In this document: positions 61,627-64,000 of the stretch, in pieces | Layout: every line of letters begins with the position of its first letter | Numbering within the stretch: position 1 is the stretch's first letter | DNA from: Flavobacterium sp. ACN6 | Lineage (GTDB): Bacteria; Bacteroidota; Bacteroidia; Flavobacteriales; Flavobacteriaceae | Direction: 5' to 3' | DNA length: 64,000 nucleotides | Assembly: GCF_002304005.1 (NCBI RefSeq) | Contig: NZ_MRCQ01000003.1 | Span: forward strand, 124,001 to 188,000 | Made by a program: the position numbers and the translations under genes | Notes under the pieces: model-generated | Database searches by the model: none | Told to the model about the DNA's origin: nothing | What the model saw: only the letters and a program-made list of their open reading frames with translations

Positions 61627-62463
61627 ATGTCTAAATTAAGTATTTATGAAAACAAGTGGATTGACCTTGTTTTCGAAAACAAAAACAAAGAGTACGGTGC
61701 GTATCAATTACGCCAAGAGAATTCTAAAAATTCTGTTACAGCTCTATTTATGGGTTTACTGTTATTAACGGCTTTAGGAAGTGCATCTGTACTTATTAGC
61801 AAATTTAAGCCACAAGTGAGCGATCCCTCAACTGAAACAACTCCTCTTTACGAAGATCCTCTAGTTTTGGTAAATATCGATCCTACTGTTGCACCGCCGC
61901 CACCCGCTCCACCTGCACCAGTAGTAGAGCAAACCGCAGCGACGAGTACAACAGACGCAACGCAGTTGATTAATCCTGTAGTAGCAAAAACTGAAGAAGC
62001 TGTAAAGGAAATTGCCACTAATAAAGACAATGCTCCAGTTATAGAAAATCTTAACGGAACAGGAACTTCTGCTAACACAATGCCAACAACAGGAGGCGGA
62101 GGAAATGGTGATGTTGCTTCGGCAGCTCCAACTACTAGTGAACCTGTTTCATCTGCAATTCTGGACAAACAACCTGAATTTCCAGGGGGAATTAACCAAT
62201 TCTACAAGTATGTAGGAAACAATTTCCGCAGACCAGAATTGGAAATGGAAAAAACATTAAGAGTTTATGTTTCTTTTGTAGTTGAAAAAGACGGATCACT
62301 TACTGATATTATGGTAAAAAATGATCCTGGCTACGGAATGGGGAAAGAAGCTGTTAGAGTTTTAAAATCTTTAAAAACAAAATGGAATCCGGGAATTCTG
62401 GACGGAAAGGCGGTACGAACTATGTACAACCTTCCAATTACGATTAAGACGGATGTAGAATAA
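61627..62463 (+). CDS. tonB: TonB energy-transducer protein
   Basis: The 278-residue protein has a cytoplasmic N-terminus (MSKLSIYENKWIDLVFENKNKEYGAYQLR), one membrane helix (about 38-58), a proline-rich region (about 85-100, APPPPAPPAPVVEQ) and a C-terminal TonB domain (about 180-275: PEFPGGINQFYKYVGNNFRRPELEMEKTLRVYVSFVVEKDGSL). It couples the proton motive force to outer-membrane receptors such as those at 5897 and 18586. No exbB/exbD genes adjoin. A terminator follows. Confidence 0.92.
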   Translation: MSKLSIYENKWIDLVFENKNKEYGAYQLRQENSKNSVTALFMGLLLLTALGSASVLISKFKPQVSDPSTETTPLYEDPLVLVNIDPTVAPPPPAPPAPVVEQTAATSTTDATQLINPVVAKTEEAVKEIATNKDNAPVIENLNGTGTSANTMPTTGGGGNGDVASAAPTTSEPVSSAILDKQPEFPGGINQFYKYVGNNFRRPELEMEKTLRVYVSFVVEKDGSLTDIMVKNDPGYGMGKEAVRVLKSLKTKWNPGILDGKAVRTMYNLPITIKTDVE

Positions 62464-62470
62464 TAAATAA

Positions 62471-62498
62471 AAAAGCAGAACTTAGGTTCTGCTTTTTT
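62471..62498 (+). terminator. Terminator of tonB
   Basis: A 9-bp stem AAGCAGAAC/GTTCTGCTT (62473-62481 with 62486-62494), short loop and T-run after the tonB stop codon. Confidence 0.85.
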
Positions 62499-62575
62499 AT
62501 TGGGTTTTATTTTAAAAAAAACCAAAAGAATGAAAGTTTATTACATTTACAATTCATTCTTAAAATTTGATTGTA

Positions 62576-63313
62576 ATGCCTTTTACTTTTTCTCATCCAG
62601 CAATTATTCTTCCTTTAAGATGTTTACCAAAATCGTGGTTTTCTTTCACATCTTTAATAATTGGCAGTCTCACACCTGATTTTGAATATTTCCTGCGGAT
62701 GAAAGTCAAAAGTAATTACAGCCATACTCTTTCGGGCATTTTTTGGTTTGATTTACCTTTGACTATTATACTGGCTTTTATTTTTCATAACCTCGCTAGA
62801 AATTTATTATTTCAAAACCTTCCATCAATTATTAAAAATAGAGTATTCGTTTTTACAGAATTTAATTGGAATATTTACTTTAAAAGAAATTGGTTTATTG
62901 TTTCACTTTCTGCACTAATAGGTATAATTTCTCATGTCTTTTGGGATGGCTTTACTCATAACCATGGCTACTTCGTAAATCAAATTGATTTTCTTAGAAA
63001 TTCTTTATCCTTTTTGGGAAAAGAAATTCCATTTTGGAAAATAGCACAGCATGGAAGCTCAATTATTGGGGGTTTAATTATCATAGTTACTTTTTTCAAA
63101 CTTCCACAAAATGTAAATTCTCCAAACTCCATCCGAAGATTATATTGGATTTCAATAATTTTATTTAGCATTTCTATATTCTTCATTAGATTTATAATAA
63201 ATCCAAAAGCGTTAAATATTGGAAATATGATCGTATCTATTATTGCTTCATTTTTAATTGCAATAAGTTTAATTCCGCTGTTAATTAAACTTAAATCAAG
63301 CACAAAAAATTAG
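62576..63313 (+). CDS. DUF4184 membrane protein
   Basis: I use the ATG at 62576 (MPFTFSHPAIILPLRCLPK). The 245-residue protein has MPFTFSHPAIILPL, TSLIIGSLTPDFEYFLRM (Thr-Pro-Asp) and SHVFWDGFTHNHGYF, which are the features of DUF4184 membrane proteins, here with about six hydrophobic segments. The His and Asp residues suggest a metal-dependent membrane hydrolase, but the function is unknown. Confidence 0.88.
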   Translation: MPFTFSHPAIILPLRCLPKSWFSFTSLIIGSLTPDFEYFLRMKVKSNYSHTLSGIFWFDLPLTIILAFIFHNLARNLLFQNLPSIIKNRVFVFTEFNWNIYFKRNWFIVSLSALIGIISHVFWDGFTHNHGYFVNQIDFLRNSLSFLGKEIPFWKIAQHGSSIIGGLIIIVTFFKLPQNVNSPNSIRRLYWISIILFSISIFFIRFIINPKALNIGNMIVSIIASFLIAISLIPLLIKLKSSTKN

Positions 63314-63375
63314 CAAAATCAATTACTTTTACTATATGTAAAGTCAATTCATGTAACTAAATAAAAAATAAAAAA

Positions 63376-63756
63376 ATGGGAATATTTTCAGCTCTTATGG
63401 GCAATGCAGGCGCTGTAAGCCAAGAAGATTTAGTTAAAAAATACGGACAGCTTTTAACTACAAACGAAGAAATCGAAATGGGTTTTAAACTTATTCGAGA
63501 TACTTTTATCTTCACCAACAAAAGATTAATTTTAGTTGATGTGCAAGGAATTACCGGAAGTAAAACAGAATACAAATCAATTGCTTACAAAAGCATTACA
63601 CGTTTTAGCGTGGAAACTGCCGGAACTTTTGATCTGGATGCCGAATTAAAAATTTGGGTTTCCAGCGAATTAAATCCAAGTATCGTAAAACAATTTAACA
63701 AATCGGTTAATGTTTACGAAGTACAAAAGATCCTTGCTTTTCACGTATTAGGATAA
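63376..63756 (+). CDS. Bacterial PH-domain protein
   Basis: The 126-residue protein begins MGIFSALMGNAGAVSQEDL and contains DTFIFTNKRLILVDVQGITGSKTEYKSIAYKSITRFSVETAGTFDLDAELKIWVSS, the bacterial PH-1 (YvbH-like) signature. The family is soluble and of unknown function. It is encoded alone, with a strong terminator downstream. Confidence 0.9.
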   Translation: MGIFSALMGNAGAVSQEDLVKKYGQLLTTNEEIEMGFKLIRDTFIFTNKRLILVDVQGITGSKTEYKSIAYKSITRFSVETAGTFDLDAELKIWVSSELNPSIVKQFNKSVNVYEVQKILAFHVLG

Positions 63757-63762
63757 AAAAGC

Positions 63763-63794
63763 AAACCCGGCAAACTCAAAATTTGCCGGGTTTT
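63763..63794. terminator. Bidirectional terminator
   Basis: A 12-bp perfect stem AAACCCGGCAAA (63763-63774) with TTTGCCGGGTTT (63782-63793) separates the PH-domain gene from the convergent gene ending at 63814. Confidence 0.9.
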
Positions 63795-63813
63795 ATTATT
63801 TAAGAAACTGACT

Positions 63814-64000
63814 TTATTTCTTTTTTGTTGTAGTCTTCTTCGTTGTTGCTGCTTTTTTAGTAGTTGTTGCAGCTTTTTTAGTAGTTGTCGCAGGCGGAAC
63901 AGTATTCACAATCTTTTGCTGCACATACGGTTTATACAGACCATCCTTCTCTGCTCTTTTCTTAGCATCTTCTGCTCTTTTCTGCGAGTCTGGATGCGAA
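63814..64000 (-). CDS. C-terminal tail of an unidentified protein (partial)
   Basis: A minus-strand frame is open from the window end to a TAA (63814-63816). It encodes SHPDSQKRAEDAKKRAEKDG, then a Lys/Ala/Thr-rich tail with repeated ATTTKKA units. The HPDSQKR start resembles the HPxxxxR end of M48-type metallopeptidases, but this is weak evidence. The DNA carries a near-perfect tandem repeat (TTTTTTAGTAGTTGT, twice) that encodes the repeated tail. Confidence 0.55.
   Translation of the reverse strand, partial: SHPDSQKRAEDAKKRAEKDGLYKPYVQQKIVNTVPPATTTKKAATTTKKAATTKKTTTKKK

Noticed and set aside
61848..62168. A 106-codon minus-strand frame in tonB
   Set aside because: It is the antisense of the proline/alanine-rich region and has no support as a gene.

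Overview
The window looks like a chromosome segment of a Flavobacterium-type Bacteroidota. The DNA is AT-rich. It carries SusC/SusD-type and FecI/FecR-type TonB systems, a Bacteroidetes-style long LepB and DUF4249, DUF4870, DUF5683 and head-GIN families. Several starts are preceded by the Bacteroidetes -7 promoter element TAnnTTTG. No phage, transposase, integrase or CRISPR array was seen.

Layout. 1-9.6 kb: the end of an unknown gene, a DUF2339 membrane-protein gene on the minus strand that is split by one in-frame stop, and a sigma/anti-sigma/TonB-receptor/DUF4249 operon with an extra 69-residue protein between sigma and anti-sigma. 9.6-15 kb: a secreted GH2 enzyme, a nucleosidase, and a small accessory group (DUF6642-like protein, AraC regulator, 69-residue protein, pentapeptide-repeat protein). 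15-22.4 kb: an enzyme-poor polysaccharide-uptake operon (SusC, SusD, beta-helix lipoprotein) with LacI-like palindromes upstream. 22.4-24.5 kb: an MFS exporter divergent from an AraC regulator. 24.6-31.7 kb: a copper-handling locus made of a Cys-rich secreted protein, DUF3347, an HMA-AraC fusion regulator, a CopA P-type ATPase, a multicopper oxidase fused to a CopB-like barrel and a 54-residue CC-rich peptide. 31.8-38 kb: DUF4442, DUF4870, PadR-PspC-GIN-GIN and trxB. 38.2-41.4 kb: tRNA-Pro with a degenerate tandem copy, a large inverted repeat, a GH55-like secreted protein and an RlpA-like protein. 41.6-64 kb: mostly housekeeping genes (parA, parB, DUF5683, dapB, lepB, WbqC, exo/endonuclease-phosphatase, two rhomboids, mutL, ribH, TPR protein, recF, DUF2461, glycosyltransferases, murB, GNAT, PaiB, sigma factor, tonB, DUF4184, PH domain) and the C-terminal end of one more gene.

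The genes fall into a few working units. The sigma factor/FecR pair probably controls its TonB receptor. The copper genes form a plausible sensor, export and oxidation chain. The PadR/PspC/GIN set looks like an envelope-stress module. A tonB gene that could power the receptors lies at 61.6 kb.

The most distinctive non-coding signal is the density of short dispersed palindromes between operons. At least six sequence families are visible, several of them in more than one place. One 26-bp repeat unit is also found, in frame, inside dapB. All identifications are from reading the sequence and from remembered family features; no database search was run.
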